64,000 bases of DNA, taken from positions 1-64,000 of the forward strand of contig NZ_NERW01000003.1 in the NCBI RefSeq assembly GCF_003063505.1, read 5' to 3'. Source of the DNA: Limnohabitans sp. T6-20 (lineage in GTDB: Bacteria; Pseudomonadota; Gammaproteobacteria; Burkholderiales; Burkholderiaceae_C). How positions within the stretch are numbered: the first letter of the stretch is position 1; the number at the start of each line of letters is the position of its first letter. Positions 28,105 through 38,065 of the stretch are shown here, piece after piece. The position numbers and the translations under genes were made by a program. The notes under the pieces were generated by a model that did no database searches, was not told the DNA's origin, and worked only from the letters and a program-made list of their open reading frames with translations.

Positions 28105-29215
28105 ACTTCGCAACCTCGTCAAACGTTTTGGCGAGGTCACTGTCGTCAGTGAACTCAACCTGTCTGTGCATGCGGGCGAATTTGTCGTGCTACTGGGCGA
28201 ATCGGGCTGCGGCAAAAGCACCACGCTGCGCATGGTGGCGGGCCTGGAAGAGGTCACCCAAGGCCGAATCATCATTGGCAGCAAAGACGTCACCAACGCC
28301 CACCCCATGGCCCGCGACATTGCCATGGTGTTCCAGAACTATGCGCTCTACCCCCACATGGATGTGGCGCAAAACCTGTCGTTTGCCCTGCGCCTGGCAG
28401 GCCGCCCCCAGACAGACATCGACGCTAAAGTGGCCTCTGCGGCCAAGATTCTGAACATTGAACACCTGCTCAAGCGCAAGCCCAAGGAACTGTCCGGGGG
28501 CCAACGCCAACGCGTGGCCATTGGCCGCGCCATCGTGCGTGAACCCCAGGTCTTTTTGTTCGATGAACCCTTGTCCAACCTGGACGCCAAACTCAGGGGC
28601 CACATGCGGGCAGAGTTGGCCCTGTTGCACCAGCGCCTGGCCAAAACCACCTTGTATGTGACCCACGATCAAACCGAAGCCATGACCCTGGCAAACCGGA
28701 TCGTGATCTTTGACAAGGGTCGCATTCAGCAAGTCGGCACGCCCAGCGAGGTGTTCAACCACCCGGCCAATCTCTTTGTCGCCGGCTTCATCGGCACCCC
28801 CACCATGAACTTTTTTGAAGCCCAACTGCAAAGCGACGGCAGCCAACTCCTGCTCAAAATGCCCGATTTTTCTGTTCCAGCCCCTGCTTGGCTGGCAGCG
28901 CAATCCCTGAAGGCGGACACGCCACTCATTGTTGGCATTCGACCGCAAATGCTGAGCCCGGCAATGCAGGGCGGCACGCTGCGCATGAACGTCGAGGTCG
29001 TGGAATACCTGGGCACCGAAAGCCAGGTCGTGGGCCGCCTGCCTTCGGGGCAGCGCGTGTGCGCTGTGCTGCCAGGCAATGCCAAGGCCGCGCTGCACAA
29101 GCCCTTGCACCTGAATGTCGAACCCGCGTGTTTGCACGTCTTCAACGCCACAAACGGCCTTTCGTTGAAACCCAGCAGTTCCGCTTCCCTTCACAACACA
29201 GGAGACAAATCATGA
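28091..29215 (+). CDS. Sugar ABC transporter ATPase, MalK/UgpC type
   Basis: The 374-residue energy subunit of a CUT1 importer. Walker A (GESGCGKST), Q-loop (VFQNYALYPHM), LSGGQRQR signature, Walker B (VFLFDEPLSNLDAKLR) and switch His (VTHDQTEA) are all intact. The C-terminal third (about 240-374) matches the MOP/TOBE regulatory domain of MalK-type ATPases. The ATG at 28091 is preferred over a TTG five codons earlier; either start overlaps the upstream membrane-protein gene. Its stop overlaps the binding-protein start (ATGA). Confidence 0.93.
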   Translation: MANLELRNLVKRFGEVTVVSELNLSVHAGEFVVLLGESGCGKSTTLRMVAGLEEVTQGRIIIGSKDVTNAHPMARDIAMVFQNYALYPHMDVAQNLSFALRLAGRPQTDIDAKVASAAKILNIEHLLKRKPKELSGGQRQRVAIGRAIVREPQVFLFDEPLSNLDAKLRGHMRAELALLHQRLAKTTLYVTHDQTEAMTLANRIVIFDKGRIQQVGTPSEVFNHPANLFVAGFIGTPTMNFFEAQLQSDGSQLLLKMPDFSVPAPAWLAAQSLKADTPLIVGIRPQMLSPAMQGGTLRMNVEVVEYLGTESQVVGRLPSGQRVCAVLPGNAKAALHKPLHLNVEPACLHVFNATNGLSLKPSSSASLHNTGDKS

Positions 29216-30555
29216 GTTCATTCCCAAGCCGACGCGACGCACTCAAAGCAGGTGCCATCACCGTTTTCGGCGCTGCCCTGCCCTTCAGCGGCGTGCAAGC
29301 GCAAAACCGCTACGCCAAATACGCGGGCAAAACCGTGGTGTTCAGCACGCCAGCGCACCCGCACTACGATGCGATGCTCAAAATCCTGCCGCAGTTCACC
29401 AAAGAAACCGGCATCAAGGTCGAGGTGGACAAATTGGCCATGGGCCGCATGAAAGAAAAGCAGCTGCTGGAGATGGCCAAGCCCTCTGGCGACTTTGACT
29501 TGGGCTGCTACGTCGTCATGTGGAAAGGCGAATATGTGGCCAAGAATCTGATCCAGCCGCTGGAGCCCTTCTTTGCCAATCCGGCCTTGGCAGACCCCGC
29601 CTACGACATGAAGGACATTGTCCCCATCTACCTCGAAAACCTGGGGCTGGTCGGCGGCCCCAAAGGCTATTTGGCAGGGCCTGGTGCCAAACTGTACGGC
29701 ATTCCCTATGGCGCTGAAACCAGCGTTTTGGCGTACCGCCGCGACATCTTTGCCAAGCACAACCTGACGGTGCCAGAAAACTACGAAGACTTCCGCAAGA
29801 TTTTGCGCATCCTCAAGGACAAGGAGGGCATTGGCGCTTTGGCCAGCCGCGGGCAAGCCGGGCACCAAGTGGTGCATGCCTGGCTGCTGCACCTGAACCC
29901 GCTGGGTGGCAGCGTCTTTGATGACAAATGGAATCCCCGTTTCAATGACAAGTTCGGCGTCGAAGCCCTCAAGTTCTTGCAAGAAGTTGTGGCCACCGGA
30001 CCCGCTGGCATTGCCGGCTACGGTCAGGGCGAGAGCAACACCGCCTTTTTGCAAGGACAGGCCGCCATGTACCTGGACAGCACCTCCATTGCAGGCCTGG
30101 TCAACGACCCCAGCAAAAGCAAAGTGGTGGGCAACGTCAGCTGGGCCTTGCACCCCAAAGGCATGCGCCGCGCCTCGCAAAGCGGTGGCCTGGGTCTGGC
30201 CATTCCCAAAAATGCCAAAAACCCCGAAGCCAGTTTCCTGCTCATGCAATGGCTCACCAGCAAAGCGCAGGACAAAGCCGTGACGATGGCGGGCGGTGCC
30301 CCCATGCGCAACAGCACCCTGAAAGACCAAGATGCGGTGCGCAAATACCCCGAATTCATCACCTTCCAGGAAGCGCTGAAATACAGCGCACCGGACTGGC
30401 GCCCCATCATCCCGGTGTGGGACAACATCAACGTGCAGGCGCTGGGCGTCGGTCTGAGTGAAGCCCTCACGGGTAAAAAGACCGCAGAACAAGCCCTGAA
30501 CGACATGGTTCCGCAGGTCACCGCGATCATGCGTCAAGCGGGCTACAAGATCTGA
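29212..30555 (+). CDS. Sugar ABC transporter substrate-binding protein (CUT1)
   Basis: A 447-residue periplasmic binding protein. The start ATG is set by AGGAG about seven bases upstream; the longer open frame leftwards lies inside the ATPase gene. The N-terminus (SRRDALKAG followed by a hydrophobic stretch and a VQA cleavage site near 28) is a possible Tat-type signal. The body has the two-lobe pattern of family 1 extracellular solute-binding proteins: FTKETGIKVEVD, YGIPYGAETSVLAYRRD, a GQAAMYLDST segment and late WxxIIPVWDNIN. The ligand is unknown; the operon partners suggest a sugar, sugar lactone or aldonate-linked compound. Confidence 0.92.
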   Translation: MSSFPSRRDALKAGAITVFGAALPFSGVQAQNRYAKYAGKTVVFSTPAHPHYDAMLKILPQFTKETGIKVEVDKLAMGRMKEKQLLEMAKPSGDFDLGCYVVMWKGEYVAKNLIQPLEPFFANPALADPAYDMKDIVPIYLENLGLVGGPKGYLAGPGAKLYGIPYGAETSVLAYRRDIFAKHNLTVPENYEDFRKILRILKDKEGIGALASRGQAGHQVVHAWLLHLNPLGGSVFDDKWNPRFNDKFGVEALKFLQEVVATGPAGIAGYGQGESNTAFLQGQAAMYLDSTSIAGLVNDPSKSKVVGNVSWALHPKGMRRASQSGGLGLAIPKNAKNPEASFLLMQWLTSKAQDKAVTMAGGAPMRNSTLKDQDAVRKYPEFITFQEALKYSAPDWRPIIPVWDNINVQALGVGLSEALTGKKTAEQALNDMVPQVTAIMRQAGYKI

Positions 30556-30573
30556 TCACACCCAGCTTTTGAC

Positions 30574-31452
30574 ATGAAAACCTCCCGCTGGATTGCAGCC
30601 CTCTACATTGGCCCCGCTGTGCTCGTCATGGCAGCGGCCTGCCTCTACCCGGTGCTGAGCGCTTTCCAGCTGGCGGGTTACGACTGGTCCATGGGCACGC
30701 CCTGGGCGTCTGCCCAGTGGGTGGGCTGGGACAACGTGGTCCAGGCCTTCGGTAACCCGAGGGTCTGGAACAGCTTGCTGACCACCTTGCTGTTTGCCGC
30801 CGTCTGCGTCACGGCAGAAATGCTGCTGGGCATCGCACTGGCCCTGGCGCTGGAAAAACCGGTCAAGGGCATGTCATTTTTCAGAACCCTGTTCATCCTG
30901 CCCATGATGATTGCCCCCATCGCTGTGGGCTTGACCTGGCGCTACATCTTTGACGCCCAATTTGGCCTGGCCAATGCCGTGCTCAAACTGCTGGGCCTGA
31001 GTGCGCAAACCTGGCTGGCCGACCCCCAATTGGCCTTCGTGGCCATCGTCATCGCCGACATCTGGCAGTGGACGCCCTTTGTCTTCATCATGATGATCGC
31101 GGCCTTGGCCGGGGTTGACCATTCCGTCATCGAAGCCGCCCGCATCGACGGCGCCAGCTGGTGGCAGCAAACACTGTGGGTCAAGCTGCCCATGGTCATG
31201 CATGTGATTGCCATCACTTTGATGATGCGCCTCATTGATGCCTTCCGGGTGCTGGAGGTGATCTATGTGCTGACGTTTGGCGGCCCGGGTGACAGCACCG
31301 AAATCCTGGCGCTGCACATTTACAAAACAGCCTTTGTGGGCCAGCAATTGGGCGTTGCCGCTGCCATCAGCATCTTGCTGTTGTTGGTGGTCACAGCACT
31401 CAGTCTGGGCGCCTTGCGACTGTCCAACCCCATGAAAGGAGTGCCCCAATGA
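30574..31452 (+). CDS. Sugar ABC transporter permease, MalF/UgpA type
   Basis: A 292-residue inner-membrane permease with six predicted membrane segments. The EAA coupling loop is visible as EAARIDGASWWQQTLWVKLP (about residues 186-205), which contacts the ATPase. It follows the binding-protein gene by 18 bp and overlaps the second permease gene by four bases. Confidence 0.93.
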   Translation: MKTSRWIAALYIGPAVLVMAAACLYPVLSAFQLAGYDWSMGTPWASAQWVGWDNVVQAFGNPRVWNSLLTTLLFAAVCVTAEMLLGIALALALEKPVKGMSFFRTLFILPMMIAPIAVGLTWRYIFDAQFGLANAVLKLLGLSAQTWLADPQLAFVAIVIADIWQWTPFVFIMMIAALAGVDHSVIEAARIDGASWWQQTLWVKLPMVMHVIAITLMMRLIDAFRVLEVIYVLTFGGPGDSTEILALHIYKTAFVGQQLGVAAAISILLLLVVTALSLGALRLSNPMKGVPQ

Positions 31453-32273
31453 AGCGCTCATGGTGGATCAGCACCTCTCATTACACCGTCCTGATTTTTC
31501 TGGCTTTGTTGTGCCTGGCCCCCATTTGGGTGATTTTTGCCACCAGCTTGCGCCAGCAAGTGGACATCTTTGCCGAGCCACTGAACTTCATCTTCATGCC
31601 CACGCTGGAAAACTACCGGGCCGTGATCGAAGAAGACAAGCTCGACCGCTACCTGGGCAACAGCCTGTTTGTCGGCATCGTGTCCACTGTGATCACGCTG
31701 GTGCTCGGTTGCATGGCGGCCTATGGTCTGGCCCGGTTCAGATTCCCGGGCCGTGAGGCTGTGGCCTACACCACCCTCTTGCTGCGCACGGTCCCGCTGG
31801 CCGTTCTGGCCATTCCCGTGTTCTTGATCTGGAACGAATGGCAACTGGTCAACAGCCTGTGGGGGCTCGTGCTGTTGTATGTGGCTGTCAATCTGCCTTT
31901 CACCATTTGGCTGCTTTATGGCTTTGTTCTGCAGGTGCCGATCGAACTGGAGGAAGCCGCAGCCATGGATGGTTGTGGCCCGTTCCAGATCTTCACCAAA
32001 GTGCTCTTGCCGCTGATGGGGCCCGGATTGGCGGCGGCATCCATCTTCACCTTCCGCATTGCCTGGAACGAGTTCATCCTTGCACTGGTGCTGACGGATC
32101 GGCAGACACGCACGCTGCCCGTCGCAGCCAGCCTGTTCATCACCGACTTGGGCGTGGACTGGGGCAAAGTCATGGCCATGACCAGCCTGATCGCCATCCC
32201 GCCGCTGATTTTCACGTTCATCGCGGCGCGGCAGATCATCACCGGGCTCACGGCAGGTGCGGTCAAGGGTTAG
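31449..32273 (+). CDS. Sugar ABC transporter permease, MalG/UgpE type
   Basis: A 274-residue inner-membrane permease with six predicted membrane segments and an EAA loop reading EEAAAMDGCGPFQIFTKVLLP. It forms the heterodimeric channel with the preceding permease, with which it overlaps as ATGA. It is the last clear member of the repressor-controlled transport operon; dapC begins 36 bp later on the same strand. Confidence 0.93.
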   Translation: MKRSWWISTSHYTVLIFLALLCLAPIWVIFATSLRQQVDIFAEPLNFIFMPTLENYRAVIEEDKLDRYLGNSLFVGIVSTVITLVLGCMAAYGLARFRFPGREAVAYTTLLLRTVPLAVLAIPVFLIWNEWQLVNSLWGLVLLYVAVNLPFTIWLLYGFVLQVPIELEEAAAMDGCGPFQIFTKVLLPLMGPGLAAASIFTFRIAWNEFILALVLTDRQTRTLPVAASLFITDLGVDWGKVMAMTSLIAIPPLIFTFIAARQIITGLTAGAVKG

Positions 32274-32309
32274 CCGAAGGGTCTCCCTTTGATCCCGGAT
32301 AATCGAGGG

Positions 32310-33524
32310 ATGAACCCCCTTCTCGCCAAGCTTCAACCCTACCCTTTTGAGCGGCTGAAACACCTGTTTTCAAGCGTCACGCCCAACCCCAGCCTCAAGC
32401 CCATCAGTCTGGGCATTGGCGAACCCAAACACGCCACGCCCGCGTTCATTCAGGAAGCACTCAAAGCGGCGGTGGCCACCGGCTTGTCGGCCTACCCCGC
32501 CACCGCAGGAGAGCCCGCCTTGCGCCAAGCCTGCGCAGCCTGGCTCAAAACACGTTACGGCCTGACGCTGGACGCGGCCACCCAGGTGCTACCGGTCAAT
32601 GGCTCGCGCGAAGCCCTGTTTGCCCTCACGCAAACCGTGATCGACCCGACCCGGCCCGGTGCCACCGTGGTCAGCCCCAATCCGTTCTACCAAATCTACG
32701 AAGGCGCAGCCCTGCTGTCTGGGGCCACGCCCTATTACGTGCCCAGCGACCCGGCGCGCAACTTTGCCAACGACTGGGACAGCGTGCCCGCCGAGGTCTG
32801 GGCCCGCACCCAGCTTTTGTTCGTTTGCTCGCCCGGCAACCCCACCGGCGCGGTCATGCCACTGGCTGAGTGGGGAAAACTGTTTGCCCTGTCCGACCAG
32901 CATGGTTTCGTGATCGCTTCGGACGAGTGCTACAGCGAGATTTACTTCCGCGAAGAAGCGCCCTTGAGCGGCCTCGAAGCCGCCCACCAGCTGGGCCGCA
33001 CCGACTTCAAACGCCTGATCGCCTTCACCAGCCTCAGCAAACGCAGCAACGTGCCTGGACTGCGCAGCGGCTTTGTGGCGGGTGACGCAGCAATCATCAA
33101 ACAGTTCTTGCTCTACCGCACCTACCACGGCAGCGCCATGAGCCCGGTGGTGCAAGCCGCCAGCATCGCCGCCTGGGGCGACGAAGCCCATGTGGTGGAC
33201 AACCGCAACCAATACCGCACCAAGTTCGCCCAAGTCACACCCGTGCTGGCCGAGGTGCTGGACGTCAAACTGCCCGATGCCAGCTTTTACCTGTGGGCCG
33301 GTGTGCCTGTGGGTTGGCAAGGCGACGACGCCGCATTTGCCAAAGCTTTGTACGAGGCCGAAAGCGTGACGGTGCTGCCCGGCAGCTACTTAGCACGAGA
33401 CTTCAACGGCAGCAACCCGGGCCAGGGCCGCATCCGCATGGCGCTGGTGGCCGAGACCGCCGAGTGCCTGGAAGCGGCCGAGCGCATCGCCCGATTTGTG
33501 CGCGCCCATCCCAGCAAGGTCTAA
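32310..33524 (+). CDS. dapC: Succinyldiaminopimelate transaminase
   Basis: A 404-residue fold-type I PLP aminotransferase that converts N-succinyl-2-amino-6-ketopimelate to N-succinyl-LL-diaminopimelate in lysine and peptidoglycan synthesis. Visible motifs are SPGNPTG (174-180), SDECY (204-208), the PLP Lys in SLSKRSNVPG (Lys244) and a terminal GRIRMALV segment carrying the carboxylate-binding Arg. The specific dapC call rests on the neighbouring dapE, three bases after its stop. The ATG at 32310 is preferred over a TTG seven codons upstream. The usual dapD is missing from between the two genes. Confidence 0.9.
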   Translation: MNPLLAKLQPYPFERLKHLFSSVTPNPSLKPISLGIGEPKHATPAFIQEALKAAVATGLSAYPATAGEPALRQACAAWLKTRYGLTLDAATQVLPVNGSREALFALTQTVIDPTRPGATVVSPNPFYQIYEGAALLSGATPYYVPSDPARNFANDWDSVPAEVWARTQLLFVCSPGNPTGAVMPLAEWGKLFALSDQHGFVIASDECYSEIYFREEAPLSGLEAAHQLGRTDFKRLIAFTSLSKRSNVPGLRSGFVAGDAAIIKQFLLYRTYHGSAMSPVVQAASIAAWGDEAHVVDNRNQYRTKFAQVTPVLAEVLDVKLPDASFYLWAGVPVGWQGDDAAFAKALYEAESVTVLPGSYLARDFNGSNPGQGRIRMALVAETAECLEAAERIARFVRAHPSKV

Positions 33525-33527
33525 GCC

Positions 33528-34700
33528 ATGAACACAGCCAACACCTGCCACAACACCCTGCGTCTGGCCGAGCAACTGATCTCCAAACCCTCGGTCACAC
33601 CCAACGATGCGGGCTGCCTGGACCTGATCGCCGACGCCTTGAAGCCGCTGGGCTTTGTCTGTGAATTCATGGACTCCGGCCCGGACACCTTCCGCGTGCG
33701 CAACCTGTGGGCCAAGCGGGTAGGTACTTCGGGCCAGACCCTGGCTTTTGCGGGCCACACCGACGTGGTGCCCACCGGGCCGCTCACGCAATGGGACAGC
33801 GACCCCTTTACCCCAACCCACCGCGAGGGCAAGCTGTTCGGTCGGGGCGCGAGCGACATGAAAACCTCGCTGGCGGCCATGGTCGTGGCGGTGCAAGAGT
33901 TTCTGGCGGCCAACCCCAACCCCGCTTTGGGCATCGCCTTTTTGCTGACCAGCGACGAAGAAGGCCCGGCCCTCGACGGCACGGTGGTGGTGTGTGAACA
34001 ACTCAAAGCCCGTGGTGACGCGCCACAGTTTTGCATCGTGGGCGAGCCCACCTCGGTGCAGCAAACCGGCGACATGATCAAGAACGGCCGACGCGGCACC
34101 ATGAGCGGCAAGCTGACCGTCAAGGGCATTCAGGGCCACATCGCCTACCCGCACCTGGCCGACAACCCGATCCACCGCTTGGCCCCAGCGCTGGCCGATT
34201 TGGTGGCGATTCGCTGGGACGAAGGCAACGCCTTTTTCCCGCCCACCAGCTGGCAAGTGAGCAACATCCATGCGGGCACGGGTGCGAGCAACGTGATCCC
34301 CGGCGACTGCGTGGTGGATTTCAACTTCCGCTTTTGCACCGAGTCCACACCCGAGAGCCTGCAGCAGCGGCTGACCGCCGTGCTGGACCAACATGGATTG
34401 AAGTACGAGTTGAGCTGGACCATAGGCGGGCTGCCGTTTTTGACCACGCCGGGCACTTTGGTGGCCGCCATTCAAAAAGCGATTGCCGACGAAACGGGCC
34501 TGAGCACCGAGCTGTCCACCACCGGCGGCACCAGCGACGGTCGCTTCATCGCGCAGATTTGCCCGCAAGTGATCGAGTTCGGCCCGCCCAACGCGACCAT
34601 CCACAAGGTCAACGAGCATGTGGCGCTGGCCGACATCGCGCCGCTGAAAGCCATTTACCGCCGAACGCTGGAACAACTCAACGCGGGCTTGTCCGCATGA
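33528..34700 (+). CDS. dapE: Succinyl-diaminopimelate desuccinylase
   Basis: A 390-residue M20-family dinuclear zinc hydrolase that releases LL-diaminopimelate. Metal and catalytic residues are in place: His77 and Asp79 in AGHTDVV, Asp110 in GRGASDMK, the TSDEEGP segment (Glu144/Glu145) and the [14 protein letters not shown] dimerisation-domain segment. It starts three bases after dapC stops and overlaps the next gene by ATGA, so the three genes are probably translated together. Confidence 0.95.
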   Translation: MNTANTCHNTLRLAEQLISKPSVTPNDAGCLDLIADALKPLGFVCEFMDSGPDTFRVRNLWAKRVGTSGQTLAFAGHTDVVPTGPLTQWDSDPFTPTHREGKLFGRGASDMKTSLAAMVVAVQEFLAANPNPALGIAFLLTSDEEGPALDGTVVVCEQLKARGDAPQFCIVGEPTSVQQTGDMIKNGRRGTMSGKLTVKGIQGHIAYPHLADNPIHRLAPALADLVAIRWDEGNAFFPPTSWQVSNIHAGTGASNVIPGDCVVDFNFRFCTESTPESLQQRLTAVLDQHGLKYELSWTIGGLPFLTTPGTLVAAIQKAIADETGLSTELSTTGGTSDGRFIAQICPQVIEFGPPNATIHKVNEHVALADIAPLKAIYRRTLEQLNAGLSA

Positions 34701-35599
34701 GCGCCCTGACCCTTTCGGGGCTGATCGCGGCTTCGGCCGAGCGGCTCACGCAAGCGGGCGTGGCTTTTGGCCATGGCACGCTCAACGCCTTTGACGAAGC
34801 CGTCTGGCTGGTGCTCTGGCGCTTGGGCCTGCCGCTGGACACCGATCTGGACGAAGTGGCAAGCCAAGCAGTCACACCCGAGCAGCAAGCGACCTGCGCT
34901 GCGCTGATCGAAGAGCGCATCGCCACCCGCAAACCCGCCGCCTACCTGACGCAAGAAGCCTGGCTGCAAGGCGTGTCGTTTTACATCGACGAGCGCGCCA
35001 TCGTGCCGCGCAGCCTGATTGCCGAGGTGCTGGCCGACGGCACGATCGACGCCTGGTTGTCTGACCAGACCACCCGCGTGCTGGACCTGTGCACCGGCAA
35101 CGGCAGCCTGGCCGTGCTGGCGGCGTTGGCCTGGCCCGACGTACAAGTCACCGGGGCGGACATCTCGGATGATGCGCTGGCCGTGGCCGCCATCAATGTG
35201 GAACGCCACGAGCTGCAAGAGCGGGTGAAGCTGGTCCACAGCGATGGTCTGTCGGCCTTGCCGGGTCCGTTTGACCTGATCTTGTGCAACCCGCCCTATG
35301 TGTGTCAGGCCAGCATGGACGTGCTGCCCGCCGAATACCGCGCCGAGCCTGAACTGGCGCTGGCTGGCGGTGCCGACGGCATGGACTTCGTGCGCCAGCT
35401 GTTCAAGGACGCGCCATCGCGCATGAGCGAACACGCGGTGCTGGTGCTGGAAATCGGCAACGAGGTGGCGCACTTCATCGCGGCTTTTCCTGAGCTGGAA
35501 GTGGCCTGGCTGGACACCAGCTCGGGCGACGATCAGGTTTTGCTGATCACGCGCGAAGCCCTTTTGACTTTGTGGGAGGCCGCCCCCGCGGCCGAATGA
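34697..35599 (+). CDS. prmB: Ribosomal protein L3 N5-glutamine methyltransferase
   Basis: A 300-residue SAM-dependent methyltransferase. The SAM-binding motif [12 protein letters not shown] (about 128-139) and the catalytic NPPY (198-201) identify the HemK/PrmB family. The helical N-terminal domain with [14 protein letters not shown] is typical of PrmB rather than PrmC, as is the lack of a neighbouring prfA. It modifies a Gln in ribosomal protein uL3. The start ATG overlaps the dapE stop. Confidence 0.88.
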   Translation: MSALTLSGLIAASAERLTQAGVAFGHGTLNAFDEAVWLVLWRLGLPLDTDLDEVASQAVTPEQQATCAALIEERIATRKPAAYLTQEAWLQGVSFYIDERAIVPRSLIAEVLADGTIDAWLSDQTTRVLDLCTGNGSLAVLAALAWPDVQVTGADISDDALAVAAINVERHELQERVKLVHSDGLSALPGPFDLILCNPPYVCQASMDVLPAEYRAEPELALAGGADGMDFVRQLFKDAPSRMSEHAVLVLEIGNEVAHFIAAFPELEVAWLDTSSGDDQVLLITREALLTLWEAAPAAE

Positions 35600-35660
35600 C
35601 ACGTTCCACCTTGGTTTTTTTGCGCGCAGGGGCGCGCTCCCACATTGAATTAGACAACGG

Positions 35661-37670
35661 ATGATCAATCTCAAAAACGTCACGCTGCGCCGTGGCACCA
35701 AAGTGCTGCTGGACCAGGCCTCGGTCACCCTCAACCCGGGGGAAAAGGTCGGTCTGGTCGGGCGCAACGGTGCAGGCAAATCCACCTTGTTTGCGCTGTT
35801 CAACGGCACACTGCACGAAGACGGCGGCGACTTCGAGATGCCCAAAGCCTGGCGCATGGCGCAAGTGGCGCAAAACATGCCCGAAACCGACCAGCCTGCC
35901 GCCGAGTTTGTGTTGGAAGGCGACACGCGCCTGGCCGAATTGCGCCAGCGTCTGGTCGCAGCCGAAGAAAGTGGCGACGGCATGGAGATGGCCCACGTCT
36001 ACACGGATCTTGCCGACGCAGGAGATCACGACGCGCTGCCCCGCGCCGAAGCCCTGATTCTGGGCCTGGGCTTTCGGGTGGACGAACTGAACAACCCGGT
36101 CAACAGCTTTTCGGGCGGCTGGCGCATGCGTTTGCAGCTGGCGCGTGCGCTGATGTGCCCGTCCGACATCCTGATCCTGGACGAACCCACCAACCACTTG
36201 GACTTGGACGCGCTGGTTTGGCTGGAGGCCTGGCTGCAACGCTATGCGGGCACCATGATCGTGATCAGCCACGACCGCGAATTTCTGGACGCGGTGACCG
36301 ATGTGACCCTGCACATCGACCACGCCAAACTGACGCGCTATGGCAGCAACTACAGCGGCTTTGAAATCTTGCGCGCTCAACAGATGGAGCTGCAACAAGC
36401 TTCGTTTGCCAAACAGCAAGACAAGATCGCCCACTTGCAAAAGTTCATCAACCGCTTCAAGGCGCAGGCCAGCAAGGCCAAGCAGGCGCAAAGCCGGGTC
36501 AAGGCGCTCGAACGCATGGAAAAAGTGGCCCCGCTGCTGGCCGATGCGGAATTCACCTTCGGCTTCAAGGAACCCAACAACCTGCCCAACCCGATGCTGG
36601 CCATCAGCGAAGCGAGTTTTGGCTACACCGTCGAAGGCGACACCAAGCCCATCTTGCAAGGTGTCAGCAAATCGGTTCTGGCGGGCCAACGCATCGGCAT
36701 TTTGGGGGCCAACGGTCAGGGCAAGTCGACTTTGGTCAAGACGATTGCCCGCACCATGCCGCTGCTGGCGGGCACGCTGACTGAAGGCAAGGGCCTGAAC
36801 ATTGGTTACTTCGCACAGCAAGAACTGGATGTGCTGCACCCGAACGACAACCCGCTGGAGCACATGATCCGCCTGGCCAAAGAGCTGGGCCCCAACAGCG
36901 GCGAACCCAGCCGCGAGCAAGACCTGCGCAATTACCTGGGCACCTTCAACTTCTCAGGCGACATGGTCAAGCAGGCCGTGGGCTCCATGAGCGGTGGCGA
37001 AAAAGCCCGCCTGGTGCTGGCCATGATCGTGTGGCAGCGACCCAACTTGCTGTTGTTGGACGAGCCGACCAACCACCTGGACCTGGCCACGCGAGAGGCG
37101 CTGTCGATGGCGCTCAACGAGTTTGAAGGCACCGTCATGCTGGTCAGCCACGACCGCGCCTTGCTGCGCGCCGTGTGCGACGAGTTCTGGATGGTGGGCC
37201 GGGGCAAGGTCGAGCCGTTTGATGGCGACCTGGACGATTACCAGAAGTACCTGCTGGAAGAGTCCAAGCGTCTGCGTGAAGTGGCCAAAAATGCCGCCCG
37301 CGATACCGCTGTTTCGGTGCCAACACCTGCGGCTGAAATCCCTGCGCCTGTTGTCGCGGCCGTGGCCGCGCCCGTGGCGACCATCAGCACACCGGGCATC
37401 AGCAGCGCCGAACAACGCAAACTCGATGCCCAAAAGCGCCAGCAACTGGCCGCGCAAACACGCCCCTTGAAGCGCGAGCTGGAACAAAACGAGCAACGCA
37501 TGGCCAGCATCGAGGCAGAGAAAAGCCAGCTCGAACAACAACTGAGTTCGCCCCTGCCCCCCGCAGAAATCGCCGAAGCGGGTCGGCGCCTGAAAGCCCT
37601 GTCGGATGAGGTGAGCTCCTTGGAAGAGCGTTGGCTTGAGTTGACGCATTTGCTCGAAGAAACGGCTTGA
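35661..37670 (+). CDS. ABC-F family ATPase, YheS/Uup-like
   Basis: A 669-residue soluble protein with two ABC domains and no membrane segments. Walker A motifs are GRNGAGKST (35-43) and GANGQGKST (about 350); each domain has its own signature (FSGGWRMR, MSGGEKAR) and Walker B (ILDEPTNHLDLD, LLDEPTNHLDLA). A basic inter-domain linker (about 240-300, FKAQASKAKQAQSRVK) is the P-site tRNA-interaction motif of ABC-F translation factors. The C-terminal 130 residues are Ala/Pro-rich, then coiled coil. It probably acts on the ribosome; YheS is the closest match by length and linker, but I am unsure of the subtype. Confidence 0.87.
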   Translation: MINLKNVTLRRGTKVLLDQASVTLNPGEKVGLVGRNGAGKSTLFALFNGTLHEDGGDFEMPKAWRMAQVAQNMPETDQPAAEFVLEGDTRLAELRQRLVAAEESGDGMEMAHVYTDLADAGDHDALPRAEALILGLGFRVDELNNPVNSFSGGWRMRLQLARALMCPSDILILDEPTNHLDLDALVWLEAWLQRYAGTMIVISHDREFLDAVTDVTLHIDHAKLTRYGSNYSGFEILRAQQMELQQASFAKQQDKIAHLQKFINRFKAQASKAKQAQSRVKALERMEKVAPLLADAEFTFGFKEPNNLPNPMLAISEASFGYTVEGDTKPILQGVSKSVLAGQRIGILGANGQGKSTLVKTIARTMPLLAGTLTEGKGLNIGYFAQQELDVLHPNDNPLEHMIRLAKELGPNSGEPSREQDLRNYLGTFNFSGDMVKQAVGSMSGGEKARLVLAMIVWQRPNLLLLDEPTNHLDLATREALSMALNEFEGTVMLVSHDRALLRAVCDEFWMVGRGKVEPFDGDLDDYQKYLLEESKRLREVAKNAARDTAVSVPTPAAEIPAPVVAAVAAPVATISTPGISSAEQRKLDAQKRQQLAAQTRPLKRELEQNEQRMASIEAEKSQLEQQLSSPLPPAEIAEAGRRLKALSDEVSSLEERWLELTHLLEETA

Positions 37671-37696
37671 GTTCCATCAGCCCATCCAAAAACAAA

Positions 37697-37727
37697 GGGG
37701 GCCCATGAGAATGGGCCCCCTTTTTTT
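37697..37727. terminator. Strong, probably bidirectional terminator
   Basis: GGGGGCCCAT pairs with ATGGGCCCCC across a GAGA loop, followed by seven T residues. It ends the ABC-F gene on the plus strand. A partly A-rich left flank could also serve the minus-strand gene at 37767. Confidence 0.9.
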
Positions 37728-37766
37728 GGCGTCAAGACCGCTGTGCTGCGGCCCGTTCAACAGGCT

Positions 37767-38018
37767 TTATCCGCCCACCACAGACCAGCCTGCGTGCTGA
37801 TCGGCTTTGTTGTTTTCGTATTCCCACGCCGTGCCGCAGCGGTCGCAACGGTAAGAGGTGATGGTCGCTTGACCTGACTCGCGCTGCTCCTTGCGGTTGG
37901 CCCCCTGCACCAACTCTGCATGGCCAGGTGCACGACGCCAATTGCGCTGAATGCCTGAACAAGGCTCGCACAGCGCCATCTTTTTCAATTCGCTTTGGCT
38001 GTTCAATTCGGTGCTCAT
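37767..38018 (-). CDS. Small zinc-ribbon protein of unknown function
   Basis: An 83-residue protein with two CxxC pairs (LCEPC near residue 17 and RCDRC near 58), the layout of a zinc ribbon, and a basic middle part. The second pair reads YRCDRCGTAWEYE, a rubredoxin/zinc-ribbon-like knuckle. I do not recognise the family. It lies alone between the ABC-F terminator and the tRNA-Lys terminator, so it must have its own promoter. Codon use and Cys placement look like a real gene. Confidence 0.7.
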   Translation of the reverse strand: MSTELNSQSELKKMALCEPCSGIQRNWRRAPGHAELVQGANRKEQRESGQATITSYRCDRCGTAWEYENNKADQHAGWSVVGG

Positions 38019-38065
38019 GGGTGCTCTTTCGATGGGGGTCCGGGTTCACGACACGTGCGCCCATG

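Noticed and set aside
28888-29211. A 108-codon N-terminal extension of the substrate-binding protein
   Set aside because: It lies within the ATPase gene. The ATG at 29212 has a good Shine-Dalgarno sequence and starts a proper signal peptide.
34031-34696. Upstream extension of prmB suggesting a fusion or a frameshift in dapE
   Set aside because: dapE is intact in its own frame through all catalytic motifs. The extension is only the open out-of-phase reading.
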